Positions 40,775-49,038 of a stretch of DNA of 64,000 nucleotides are shown one piece after another (within the stretch, counting starts at the first letter, position 1; every line of letters begins with the position of its first letter). The DNA comes from Nitrospirota bacterium (GTDB taxonomy: Bacteria; Nitrospirota; Thermodesulfovibrionia; UBA6902), in the NCBI GenBank assembly GCA_016222905.1, contig JACRPZ010000068.1, positions 1 to 64,000 on the forward strand, given 5' to 3'. The notes under the pieces are model-generated. The model did no database searches. It was not told the origin of the DNA and worked only from the letters and a program-made list of their open reading frames with translations. The translations under genes were made by a program, and so were the position numbers.

Positions 40775-42326
40775 AACTCATCATACGGTAAATTGAAATT
40801 ATTACTAAAGACAGCGTAAACAGAAACCATGTAAAATTTGGCGTCCACCTCGCAAAATTCCATCTCCATGCCTTGATCTCAACACGGTATATATCGAAGA
40901 CAGAGTGGTAATGAAGCATGATCTGCTGGGTATTCGGAGCGCACCACGATAAAGCAAGTAAAAAAAACAGGCTTAATATTTCCGCCTTGCCACGAAGAAA
41001 TTTAAGAGGATGAAATTCCCATCCTATATTGGCGAGAAAGTTCTTTATTGGTACTATCTGATTAAGACCTTCCAGATAGGATTCAGGTATGACAAATCCG
41101 TTTAATCCCGCCATCCCCTTCAATATATTTTCTGCTCCGTTGAGAGTTTCAGCCCTGAAAAGCACCCATGCAAAGACAACCGCAGTGAAAGTGACTGCCT
41201 GTGATAATCTGTGCCCCAGCCTACTGGAGGCATTTGAATCATAACCCAATGCCTGACGCACTGTACGCCAGATATTGTTTATGATCAGGTAAATACCATG
41301 CATGGCGCCCCATGCAACAAATGTCCATCCGGCGCCATGCCATAAACCTCCAAGGAACATTACAATCATAAGATTTAAGTAACGCCTGGCACTGCCTTTA
41401 CGATTGCCTCCAAGCGGAATATACAAATAATCCCGTAGAAAACGGGAGAGCGTGATGTGCCACCGCCTCCAGAATTCAATAATGTTCTTCGCCTTATAAG
41501 GCGAATGGAAGTTGAGAGGCAAATTTATGCCGAACATTCTGCCCAAACCGATTGCCATGTCTGAATAACCTGAAAAATCAAAGTATATCTGAAATGTGTA
41601 TCCAAGCGCGCCGCCCCAAGCCTCCAAAAAAGAAAGCATAATATTTTGCTCAGCCGCTTTAAACACCGGGGCAGCATAAACAGCTACCCCATCTGCTAAA
41701 ATAACTTTCTTAAATAACCCGATAAAAAAGATCGTTAATCCGACCGCAATATTTTCACTGCTAAGCTTATAAGTGGAATTTTTTTCAAATTGCGGCATCA
41801 TTTCTTTATGGTGGACGATAGGGCCGGAGATTAATTGCGGAAAGAAAGTCACAAACAAACAGTAATGGAGGAAATCGTGTTCATTAACTCTGCCTTCGTA
41901 TGCATCTGCCAGATAGGCAATCTGTTGAAACGTGAAGAAGGAGATCGCCAGCGGAAGAATAATTGTATTCAGATGTATAACAGGCTGTTCAAGCAAGCTG
42001 TTAATATTTTTAATAAAAAAATTGGCGTATTTGAAATAGCCCAGCAGGGAAAGATTTAAAGCTATGCCTGATGCTACAATTATTTTTCGGCTAATTTTAG
42101 AGAGACTCAACTGTTTAGATAGTGTAGTGCCAATGACATAGTTAAAAGCTATCGAGGCGGTTATTAACCAAAAATACGCAGGATTCCACCAACTGTAATA
42201 AAACAGGGATGATGCCACAAGCCATAAAACAGCAAGCCTTTTACGGCCATATTTGCCAATACAGGAGAACCCTATTACAGTTATTGGCAAAAACAGAAAA
42301 ATAAATTCGAATGAATTAAACAGCAT
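40740..42326 (-). CDS. MBOAT-family O-acyltransferase (DltB/AlgI-like)
   Basis: 528 residues, 11-13 hydrophobic segments. Family motifs are DFSGYSDMAIGLGRMFGI, EFWRRWHITLSRFLRDYLY, IPLGGNRKG and the catalytic His region LGGLWHGAGWTFVAWG. It moves acyl groups from a cytosolic carrier across the inner membrane for O-acylation of extracellular polysaccharide. The downstream SGNH partner completes an AlgI/AlgJ-like system. No alginate or teichoic acid genes are present, so the acceptor is probably a local surface glycan. Confidence 0.93.
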   Translation of the reverse strand: MLFNSFEFIFLFLPITVIGFSCIGKYGRKRLAVLWLVASSLFYYSWWNPAYFWLITASIAFNYVIGTTLSKQLSLSKISRKIIVASGIALNLSLLGYFKYANFFIKNINSLLEQPVIHLNTIILPLAISFFTFQQIAYLADAYEGRVNEHDFLHYCLFVTFFPQLISGPIVHHKEMMPQFEKNSTYKLSSENIAVGLTIFFIGLFKKVILADGVAVYAAPVFKAAEQNIMLSFLEAWGGALGYTFQIYFDFSGYSDMAIGLGRMFGINLPLNFHSPYKAKNIIEFWRRWHITLSRFLRDYLYIPLGGNRKGSARRYLNLMIVMFLGGLWHGAGWTFVAWGAMHGIYLIINNIWRTVRQALGYDSNASSRLGHRLSQAVTFTAVVFAWVLFRAETLNGAENILKGMAGLNGFVIPESYLEGLNQIVPIKNFLANIGWEFHPLKFLRGKAEILSLFFLLALSWCAPNTQQIMLHYHSVFDIYRVEIKAWRWNFARWTPNFTWFLFTLSLVIISIYRMMSYGYKEFIYRFF

Positions 42327-42373
42327 GGAACGATCCCAAGTAGTTTAGACATAACGAGGTTAGAATTAGAATC

Positions 42374-42520
42374 ATGTCTTTGAGAAGAAGTTTATCAAAG
42401 AAAACTAAAAAAGTCATTAAGGAAAATAATAAAGTTTATACCAATGTCTTTGTTGACGGCGTTTACAGAAGTAGTGCGGCTAAGGACGTCTTGACTTTCT
42501 CCAAAGCTTGTAAGTTATAA
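42374..42520 (+). CDS. Small ORF, 48 residues, related to a decayed copy at 19604
   Basis: ATG at 42374, stop TAA 42518-42520. It is a basic protein with MSLRRSLSKKTKKVIKENNK and then VYTNVFVDGVYRSSAAKD. No family is recognised. Its centre is duplicated at 19604-19673 with about 87% identity and about half of the changes synonymous in this frame, which suggests it is or was coding. A weak GAGG lies about 15 nt upstream. It ends just before the B12 riboswitch. It could equally be part of a non-coding repeat. Confidence 0.4.
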   Translation: MSLRRSLSKKTKKVIKENNKVYTNVFVDGVYRSSAAKDVLTFSKACKL

Positions 42521-42532
42521 TCATCTGCGTTG

Positions 42533-42706
42533 TTCAGGCGCCCTTAGGGGCTTAAAGGGGAATCCAGTGAAATACTGGAGCGGACCCGCCGCTGTAAATC
42601 CTGATCCCTATTCATTCGGGATAACACCTTTATCGTAAAGCCACTTTTCAGAAGTCCTGGAAGGGAAGGCGGATAAAGGCCGGGTGAGCCAGAAGACCTG
42701 CCTGAA
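42533..42706 (+). ncRNA. Cobalamin (AdoCbl) riboswitch upstream of btuF
   Basis: The closing stem is TTCAGGC (42533-42539) with GCCTGAA (42700-42706). Conserved elements include the GGGGAATCCAGTGAAATACTG region, GCGGACCCGCCGCTGTAA, the GAAGGGAAGGCGG-type segment and GAGCCAGAAGACCTGCC at the 3' side. Binding of cobalamin should switch off the transporter genes. A terminator hairpin follows at 42772-42807, with GGATAAA/TTTATCC between, consistent with transcriptional control. Confidence 0.92.
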
Positions 42707-42771
42707 TATAACTCACTGAAGAAGCCTTCGTGGTAAGAGGCTGTGAGGATAAAGGTTATTTTGGCTTTTAT

Positions 42772-42807
42772 CCCCGGCTTTCTTTATTGGAGGCCGGGGA
42801 TTTTTAT
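42772..42807 (+). terminator. Riboswitch-linked terminator immediately before btuF
   Basis: CCCCGGC (42772-42778) pairs with GCCGGGG (42793-42799), followed by ATTTTTAT and then ATG 42808. The loop and 3' arm contain the ribosome site GGAGG (42789-42793), so the hairpin can both stop transcription and hide the ribosome site. The upstream GGATAAA (42747-42753) and TTTATCC (42767-42773) overlap the 5' arm and can form the alternative antiterminator. Confidence 0.75.
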
Positions 42808-43689
42808 ATGATTCTGGAATATTGCAAAGTGGCAAAGGCGCAAGGATGCAAACTAATTAAGAAAGTGAAATTATTCTTTCTGCTTTGTGCCTTTGTGCTT
42901 TTGTGCCTCTGCGCCTCTCCTTCACAATCCTCTGCTGAAGCGCCAAAGCGCATCATCTCTCTCTCACCAAGCACTACAGAGATACTCTTTGCCGCAGGGC
43001 TTGGGAATAAGATAGTCGGGGTAACGACATTCTGCGATTATCCTGAGGAGGCAAAGAAGATATCTAAAATAGGCGGGATGTCAAACCCTTCGCTTGAAGC
43101 GGTTGTTTCTTTAAAACCGGACATTGTGATAATAACCACGGACGGCAACCCGCAGGCATTTGAAGAGAAACTCCGGTCAATGGGGATAAAGACCTACGTC
43201 TTCAGGGCGCGGACAATACCCGAACTTCCTGACGGTATAAGAAAAATGGGCATGGCCCTTCATGAAAACGAGAAATTCAATGCCCTTGCATCTGATATAG
43301 AAACAGCTATTGAGCAGATAAAGTCAGAAAAGAAGGCCAGGAGAGAAAAAATCCTCTTCATCATCTGGCCTGAGCCGCTGGTCGTGGCCGGTCCCGGCAC
43401 AGAGGTAGATGATGCCATCAATATACTCGGGGCAGTAAACATTGCCGGTAATGCAAAGATAGAATACCCGAAATACTCGATGGAAGAGATACTGAGACAG
43501 TCGCCGGATATTATCTTTATAGGTGAAGGGAAAGGCATGGAGAGTGTATCAAGCGGATTGCTTACGAGGCTTTCAACCTTAAAAGCTGTAAAGAACGGAA
43601 AAGTCTTCTTTGTCAGCGACCATCTTTACAGGCTGGGGCCAAGGGTGATAAAGGGGATAGAAGAATTAGAGATGTATTTAAAAAGATAA
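42808..43689 (+). CDS. btuF: Vitamin B12 ABC transporter, periplasmic binding protein BtuF
   Basis: About 293 residues from ATG 42808, the first start after the riboswitch terminator; a longer frame from GTG 42730 would overlap the regulatory hairpins. A signal peptide (KVKLFFLLCAFVLLCLCAS) is followed by the BtuF-like fold: RIISLSPSTTEILFAAGLGN, IVGVTTFCDYPEEAKK, LKPDIVIITTDGN and the trailing RLGPRVIKGIEELE. It captures cobalamin in the periplasm for BtuCD. The signal-peptide stretch is encoded by a tract of GTGCCTTTGTGCTTTTGTGCC type that also pairs with GGCAAAGGCGCAAGG upstream, a known dispersed repeat type. Confidence 0.9.
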   Translation: MILEYCKVAKAQGCKLIKKVKLFFLLCAFVLLCLCASPSQSSAEAPKRIISLSPSTTEILFAAGLGNKIVGVTTFCDYPEEAKKISKIGGMSNPSLEAVVSLKPDIVIITTDGNPQAFEEKLRSMGIKTYVFRARTIPELPDGIRKMGMALHENEKFNALASDIETAIEQIKSEKKARREKILFIIWPEPLVVAGPGTEVDDAINILGAVNIAGNAKIEYPKYSMEEILRQSPDIIFIGEGKGMESVSSGLLTRLSTLKAVKNGKVFFVSDHLYRLGPRVIKGIEELEMYLKR

Positions 43690-43699
43690 TTAAATAAAG

Positions 43700-44662
43700 A
43701 TGAAGATAAAATTAATACTCATTACAATCATTGCAGCAATAATTTTCGCCTTGGCCCTCTTTGTCGGCCCAAAGCCGATCAACCCTTTTAATATTAACGG
43801 GATTGATAAAGAGATCCTCTTCTCTATAAGGCTGCCGAGGGTGCTGGTCTCTATATTTATGGGAATGGCGCTGGGCGCGTCGGGAGCGGTACTTCAGGGG
43901 ATACTGAGGAACCCTCTTGCTGACCCCTATATCCTCGGCATATCAAGCGGCGCGGCCCTCACTGCCGCATTCGGGATCATCATGGGGCTGACTGTTTTTG
44001 GAAGCGTTACAATCCCGCTCCTCGCTTTTATCGGCGCGCTGATAACGGGAGTATTTGTGGGGGCCATGGGGTGGAAGCGGGGCGGCTTCTGGCCGGAAAG
44101 ATTATTGCTTGCCGGTGTCGGCCTGGGCTTTCTCTTTTCAGCCATGCTGATGCTTCTTATGAGCATATCAAGTGATGAAGGGTTAAGACGTGCAACGCTC
44201 TGGATATTCGGAGACCTCTCTCTTGCCGACTGGCCGGTGCTGCCTTATGGATTTATTTTTATAACAGCGGGCCTTATTGTTGCAATGACCCGTGCCAGAG
44301 CGCTCAACGCGCTTATGCTCGGCGATGATCTTGCGCATAGTCTTGGTTTCTCGCCGCGAAAGGAAAGGTTCATCCTGTTTATATCTGTCGGCTTTATGAC
44401 TGCTGCTTCTGTATCATTGGGCGGCATGATAGGCTTCATCGGCCTTCTGGTCCCGCATATAGGAAGGTTCATAGTGGGTTCAGACAACAGGGTCCTTATT
44501 CCTATATCAGCGCTTGGAGGCGGGGTACTGCTTTGTATATCCGACCTTATAGGCAAGTCTATAATATCGCCGACCGAACTTCCCGCGGGAATAATCACAG
44601 CGGTAATAGGCGCGCCTTACTTTTTATATCTGTTAAGGAGAAAAGATGTCCTCAGTTTCTGA
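43700..44662 (+). CDS. btuC: FecCD-family ABC permease BtuC
   Basis: 320 residues, about 10 helices. Signature parts are LPRVLVSIFMGMALGASGAV, GILRNPLADPYILGISSGAA, WIFGDLSL and the cytoplasmic coupling region GGMIGFIGLLVPHIGRF. It forms the channel for cobalamin import through the inner membrane. It starts 10 nt after btuF and overlaps the ATPase gene by 17 nt, a tight transporter operon under the first riboswitch. Without context it could be taken for a haem or siderophore permease. Confidence 0.93.
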   Translation: MKIKLILITIIAAIIFALALFVGPKPINPFNINGIDKEILFSIRLPRVLVSIFMGMALGASGAVLQGILRNPLADPYILGISSGAALTAAFGIIMGLTVFGSVTIPLLAFIGALITGVFVGAMGWKRGGFWPERLLLAGVGLGFLFSAMLMLLMSISSDEGLRRATLWIFGDLSLADWPVLPYGFIFITAGLIVAMTRARALNALMLGDDLAHSLGFSPRKERFILFISVGFMTAASVSLGGMIGFIGLLVPHIGRFIVGSDNRVLIPISALGGGVLLCISDLIGKSIISPTELPAGIITAVIGAPYFLYLLRRKDVLSF

Positions 44663-45407
44663 CGGCATATTGGAATTCGGTGATATTAACTTTTTCTATG
44701 AGAGGGGAACTCCGTTCATTAAAGATATGTCTTTCTCAATAGGGAATGGTGAATTCATCGGCCTTCTGGGCGCGAACGGATCGGGCAAGTCTACAATACT
44801 AAAGCTTGCAAGCGGACTCTTGAACGCATCAGCGGGAGATGTGAGCCTATGGGGCAAACCAATCGTTTCTTATAAGAACAAGGACCGCGCGAAACTGCTC
44901 AGCTATCTTCCGCAGGTGCTTGATATAAATATTCCATACACAGTGAAGGAGCTTGTCGGCATGGGACTGTATCCCTATGACATCATGCCGGAACTGACGG
45001 TTGACGACGCGCTTGAGATGGTCGGCCTTCAGGAAAAGGCAGGGGCCTTGATCACAAACCTCAGCGGAGGTGAGAGGAGAAGGGTATACATTGCAATGAC
45101 GTTATTGCAGGGGGCCGGTCTTCTGCTGCTTGATGAGCCGCTTGCAAACCTGGACATCAAGTACCAGATAGAGCTTCTCAGGTTATTGAAGAAATTGAGA
45201 GAAAAAAGGGGCATAACTGTTGTGATGGCGCTTCATGAGATAAATATAGCCCTGCAGTTTGACAGGATAATGCTAATAAAAGAAGGGGCTGTCATAGGAA
45301 ACGGGACTCCTGACATCATTATGACAGAGGGGTCCATCAAAAAAGCGTTTGATGTTGACGTTGATATAATGAGAGAGAGTTCGGGAGAAGTGTATATAAA
45401 GTATTAA
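44646..45407 (+). CDS. btuD: ABC transporter ATPase BtuD
   Basis: 253 residues. Walker A GANGSGKST, Q-loop YLPQV, ABC signature LSGGERRRV, Walker B LLLLDEPLANLD and the switch His in MALHEINIAL. It powers BtuC-BtuF cobalamin import. It begins inside the end of btuC. Between its stop and the next gene lies the second riboswitch. Confidence 0.94.
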   Translation: MSSVSDGILEFGDINFFYERGTPFIKDMSFSIGNGEFIGLLGANGSGKSTILKLASGLLNASAGDVSLWGKPIVSYKNKDRAKLLSYLPQVLDINIPYTVKELVGMGLYPYDIMPELTVDDALEMVGLQEKAGALITNLSGGERRRVYIAMTLLQGAGLLLLDEPLANLDIKYQIELLRLLKKLREKRGITVVMALHEINIALQFDRIMLIKEGAVIGNGTPDIIMTEGSIKKAFDVDVDIMRESSGEVYIKY

Positions 45408-45440
45408 GCGCATGAAATCTTTACCAGCTTAGATCAACAC

Positions 45441-45586
45441 AAGGTAATGCAGGGGAATTCTGTGAAAAGCAGAGACTGCCCCGCAACTGTAAAGGGAGCG
45501 AAAGCCCAAAATGCCACTGTCCCGACGCTTCGGGATGGGAAGGCGGGCAAGTAGGAAGCCCTGAGTCAGGAGATCCTGATTACCTT
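45441..45586 (+). ncRNA. Second cobalamin riboswitch, upstream of btuB
   Basis: Closing stem AAGGTAAT (45441-45448) with ATTACCTT (45579-45586). Core elements are AGGGGAATTCTGTGAAAAGC, GACTGCCCCGCAACTGTAA, GGGAAGGCGG and GAAGCCCTGAGTCAGGAG, a textbook AdoCbl aptamer. No terminator with a T run is seen before btuB 45709, so control may be translational or act through CATGA/TCATG-type pairing in the leader 45587-45708. Confidence 0.93.
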
Positions 45587-45708
45587 GAAAACAGACCCCT
45601 TCGAGGGAAGAGGAGGCAGCTATGATAATGAATACTTCATGACGGAGATCATGATTAAGAATCAAAGGTGATGATAAAACTAAAACAATAAATTGAGGAG
45701 AAAAAATA

Positions 45709-47682
45709 ATGAAGCGAATAATTATATTGATACTAATCATGTTCTTTACAACTGTGCCGTTAATGGCGAGCGAGCCGGAGACGATAAAAGTTGATGAAGT
45801 AGTCGTGACAGCAACAAGATATGAAGAAAAGCTTTCTTCTGTGCCTCTAAACACTAGCGTTATAACCGAAGAGGAGATCAAGAACTCCACTGCCCAAAAC
45901 ATCCCGGACCTTCTGAGGGCGGAGCCCGGCATACAGGTGAATGATATTGGGGGAAACCGCCGCAATATTACCGTTGATATTAGAGGGTTTGGCGAGACCT
46001 CTGCACTAAACACCCTCGTGCTTGTGGATGGCAGGCGTGTAAATCAGGCTGACCTCAGTGGTACTGACTGGACACAGATACCTGTTGACAGGGTGAAGAA
46101 GATAGAGATCATAAGAGGGGGACGCGCGGCAGTACTGTACGGAGACAATGCCGCTGGAGGTGTTATAAACATAATCACAAAAGAGGGAGCGGCCTTAAAT
46201 GCCGGCGTTGGAGCTGTAGCCGGAAGCTATGATACATATAAAGGTAACGCTTATCTTTCCAACAGCATGGACAAACTTTCCTATTCAGTCAACGGCAGTT
46301 ATTTATCTTCTGATGGATACAGGGACAACAGCGACACCGAAGCAAAAGATCTGGGGGCAAACCTGAATTTCTACCCCTATGATTTTATCAAGTTAAATTT
46401 GAGTACGGGATATCACAAGGACAAAACAGGGCTGCCCGGCGCCTTGAAAGAGAGCGATTTCGCAGCAGGGGCATCAAGAACTGACACTACGAACCCTTAT
46501 GATTTTGCAGAGATAGAGGATTATTATTTTAAAGGCGGCCCTGAAATTTATTTCTGGAAAGACAGCAATATTAAACTGGATGTATCTTTCAGAGAGAGAG
46601 ATGTATCTACTTTCTCGTCTTTTGCAGTTGGAGAATTTTCAAGCGATACCGAGATCAAAACTTTTGCTCTCTCACCCCAGATACTGCTCAAGAATGAAAT
46701 TGGTCATGCCGGCAACAGTTTGGTAGCCGGTTTTGATTATCAGCATGCAGAAGAAGATATAACAAATGATTCCCTATTCTTTGGATCCAGAACAATAGGC
46801 GATTTTAAATTGCAAAAAAAGAACAGGGGCTATTATCTTCATGATGAGATCAGCATCTCTGATGACCTTCTCCTGTCAGCAGGTTATAGACATGACAATG
46901 CTGACTTCACATTTGATCCGGGCATTCCTGATAGTGCGACAATAGATGAAAATCTGTATACAGCGGGGATCAATTATAATTTTTATAAAAAATCCTATAT
47001 CTATCTTAATTATGCAAAGAGCTTCAGATATCCGGTCCTTGATGAGCTCTTCAGCTTCTTCACCAGCACGATAGATACAAGCCTGACATCTCAAAGATCG
47101 AATGATTACGAGATAGGGTTGAGGCATTATTTTACTAATGATATATACGCGCATGTAAACTTCTTCAGGATAGATACAGACGATGAGATATTTTTTAACC
47201 CTGTATCTTATGCAAATGAGAATATGGATGGGAAGACCCGCAGGGACGGTGTCGAGATATCCTTCGACGCCAAGCCTCTTAAGTGGCTGGAGTTGAACGG
47301 GAGTTATACGTATATGAGTGCAACGATAGAGGGGGGGCAGTTTAAAGGAAATGATATTCCGAATGTGCCAAATCACAAGACCGCCCTGTCTGCTGTCATT
47401 GATATGGGAAGAGGCTTTACAGCGGCTCTTAACGGGATCTATGTCGGAGAGAGGCCGTTTATAAGTGATTTTGCGGGTAACTTTGAAGAGCAGGAAAATT
47501 ATCTGGTTATGAACGGAAAGCTTAAATATAAATGGCATAACCTCACAGCCTTTCTGGATATAAACAACATAACAGACAGTGAATATTCAGAATACGGCGT
47601 GCTCGGCGGATACCCTCTTGAGAAGGCGTTCTACCCTTCTCCCAAGAGAAACTTCCTTGCAGGGGTAACAGTTGATTTTTAG
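45709..47682 (+). CDS. btuB: TonB-dependent outer-membrane receptor, BtuB-like
   Basis: 657 residues. Signal peptide (about 1-20), TonB box region ETIKVDEVVVTATRYEEK, plug domain (about 45-150: IPDLLRAEPGIQVNDIGGNR, GGRAAVLYGDNAAGGVINII) and a beta barrel ending in FLAGVTVDF with terminal Phe. GGAG precedes the ATG. It imports cobalamin across the outer membrane with energy from TonB. The gene lies directly under a B12 riboswitch and before tonB and the cob genes. Confidence 0.92.
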   Translation: MKRIIILILIMFFTTVPLMASEPETIKVDEVVVTATRYEEKLSSVPLNTSVITEEEIKNSTAQNIPDLLRAEPGIQVNDIGGNRRNITVDIRGFGETSALNTLVLVDGRRVNQADLSGTDWTQIPVDRVKKIEIIRGGRAAVLYGDNAAGGVINIITKEGAALNAGVGAVAGSYDTYKGNAYLSNSMDKLSYSVNGSYLSSDGYRDNSDTEAKDLGANLNFYPYDFIKLNLSTGYHKDKTGLPGALKESDFAAGASRTDTTNPYDFAEIEDYYFKGGPEIYFWKDSNIKLDVSFRERDVSTFSSFAVGEFSSDTEIKTFALSPQILLKNEIGHAGNSLVAGFDYQHAEEDITNDSLFFGSRTIGDFKLQKKNRGYYLHDEISISDDLLLSAGYRHDNADFTFDPGIPDSATIDENLYTAGINYNFYKKSYIYLNYAKSFRYPVLDELFSFFTSTIDTSLTSQRSNDYEIGLRHYFTNDIYAHVNFFRIDTDDEIFFNPVSYANENMDGKTRRDGVEISFDAKPLKWLELNGSYTYMSATIEGGQFKGNDIPNVPNHKTALSAVIDMGRGFTAALNGIYVGERPFISDFAGNFEEQENYLVMNGKLKYKWHNLTAFLDINNITDSEYSEYGVLGGYPLEKAFYPSPKRNFLAGVTVDF

Positions 47683-47726
47683 ACGCTGAACATGAATCAG
47701 AGATCATTGTTCAGGCATAGAATAAA

Positions 47727-48455
47727 ATGGAAATCAAACGCACATTGATTCTTTCATTGTTGTTGCATATCACTTTTTCCGCTCTCCTCCTGCTCTCAGT
47801 GAGATTGCAGGGGGACGGCGGAAAGATGCTGAATGATAAGGTCTTCTTTGTAGACCTTAAGTCTGATGTTGAGGAACCCACGGCATCAGTTGAAAAAGAT
47901 GCCTCATTTAAAAAAACAGTAGCAAAGAAGATACAGAAAGAGCCTGCTGTAATTATAGAAAAAAGAGACCATGACGAAGAGATAATATTGAAAGATTCCG
48001 TATCAGACAATAGAGAAGCCAACATTACGGAATCTCTCTCCATTGATTCAGAGGACACCACAGGTATAGCGAAAAGCTCTGACAAAACGTTTTCCTACGA
48101 GAGGATGGAATATGCGAATTCCGCACAAAGCGGAGAAGAAATTATTTTAAGCGACAACACAGCGGATGATAAAAGAGGCGGATTGACTAAGACAGACGTA
48201 CTTAGCCTTATCAGCACCGCGATTGAGAGAGCAAAGACCTATCCCGAGATAGCACGAAGAAGGAGCTTTGAAGGAACGGCATATGTGAGCTTCTTCATAG
48301 GAGCCGAAGGAGAGCCGAGTGAGATAAAGGTGATAAAAAGTTCAGGATATAAAATGCTTGATGAAGCGACTCTTAGGGTAGTTAAAAAGGCAGCGCCATA
48401 TCCTTACATTGAAAACCGCGTTGAGATACCTGTAACTTATCGATTGGAGGATTAA
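47727..48455 (+). CDS. tonB: TonB-family energy transducer
   Basis: 242 residues. One N-terminal helix (LILSLLLHITFSALLLLSV), a long charged periplasmic linker rather than the usual Pro-rich one, and a C-terminal TonB domain (about 155-242: ERAKTYPEIARRRSFEGTAY, SFFIGAEGEPSEIKVIKSSG, LDEATLRVVKKAAPYP). It transmits proton-motive force to BtuB. ExbB and ExbD are not in the window, so it must use partners elsewhere. It sits 44 nt after btuB and 6 nt before cobU. Confidence 0.9.
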   Translation: MEIKRTLILSLLLHITFSALLLLSVRLQGDGGKMLNDKVFFVDLKSDVEEPTASVEKDASFKKTVAKKIQKEPAVIIEKRDHDEEIILKDSVSDNREANITESLSIDSEDTTGIAKSSDKTFSYERMEYANSAQSGEEIILSDNTADDKRGGLTKTDVLSLISTAIERAKTYPEIARRRSFEGTAYVSFFIGAEGEPSEIKVIKSSGYKMLDEATLRVVKKAAPYPYIENRVEIPVTYRLED

Positions 48456-48461
48456 GAAGAT

Positions 48462-48992
48462 ATGAAAAGAAAGATCGTCTTTATAACTGGAGGCGCACGG
48501 AGCGGAAAGAGCTCTTTTGCCCTTAATGAGACAGCTAAAGTGGAAGGGCGGAAAGCGTATATAGCGACTGCGCAGGCTCTTGACGATGAGATGAAGGAAA
48601 GGATTGAAAAACACCGGAAAGAGCGCGACGCTGACTGGGACACCTTTGAAGAGCCGTTTAAAGTTTCTGAAATCATTTCTGACCTGAGAGTCAAGTACAG
48701 CGTTGTTCTTCTTGATTGCCTGACACTATGGCTTTCTAACGTGATCAGCGGTGACATGGATTGCAGCGGTAAGATATACGATTTAATGGCTGTGCTTGAA
48801 AACTTAAAATTCGACACTTCTAATTCTAAACTCTTTATCGTCTCAAACGAGGTCGGGATGGGTATTGTGCCTGAGAATGAGCTCGCAAGGAGATTCAGAG
48901 ATACTGCTGGGTTTTTAAATCAGAAAGTAGCTGAGATCGCAGATGAAGTATATCTGGTAACTGTCGGGATCCCGATAAAGATAAAAGGCTGA
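48462..48992 (+). CDS. cobU: Adenosylcobinamide kinase / cobinamide-phosphate guanylyltransferase
   Basis: 176 residues. P-loop FITGGARSGKSSFAL near the N-terminus, the GMP-accepting His in IEKHRKERDADW, and LLDCLTLWLSN and VSNEVGMGIVPENELARRFR, all typical for CobU/CobP. It phosphorylates adenosylcobinamide and then activates it with GTP to AdoCbi-GDP for nucleotide-loop attachment. Second-to-next gene to tonB in the riboswitch operon. Confidence 0.95.
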   Translation: MKRKIVFITGGARSGKSSFALNETAKVEGRKAYIATAQALDDEMKERIEKHRKERDADWDTFEEPFKVSEIISDLRVKYSVVLLDCLTLWLSNVISGDMDCSGKIYDLMAVLENLKFDTSNSKLFIVSNEVGMGIVPENELARRFRDTAGFLNQKVAEIADEVYLVTVGIPIKIKG

Positions 48993-49038
48993 AAAATAAA
49001 AACTATACATCGGAATGAGAACACGAACGGAGGATATA

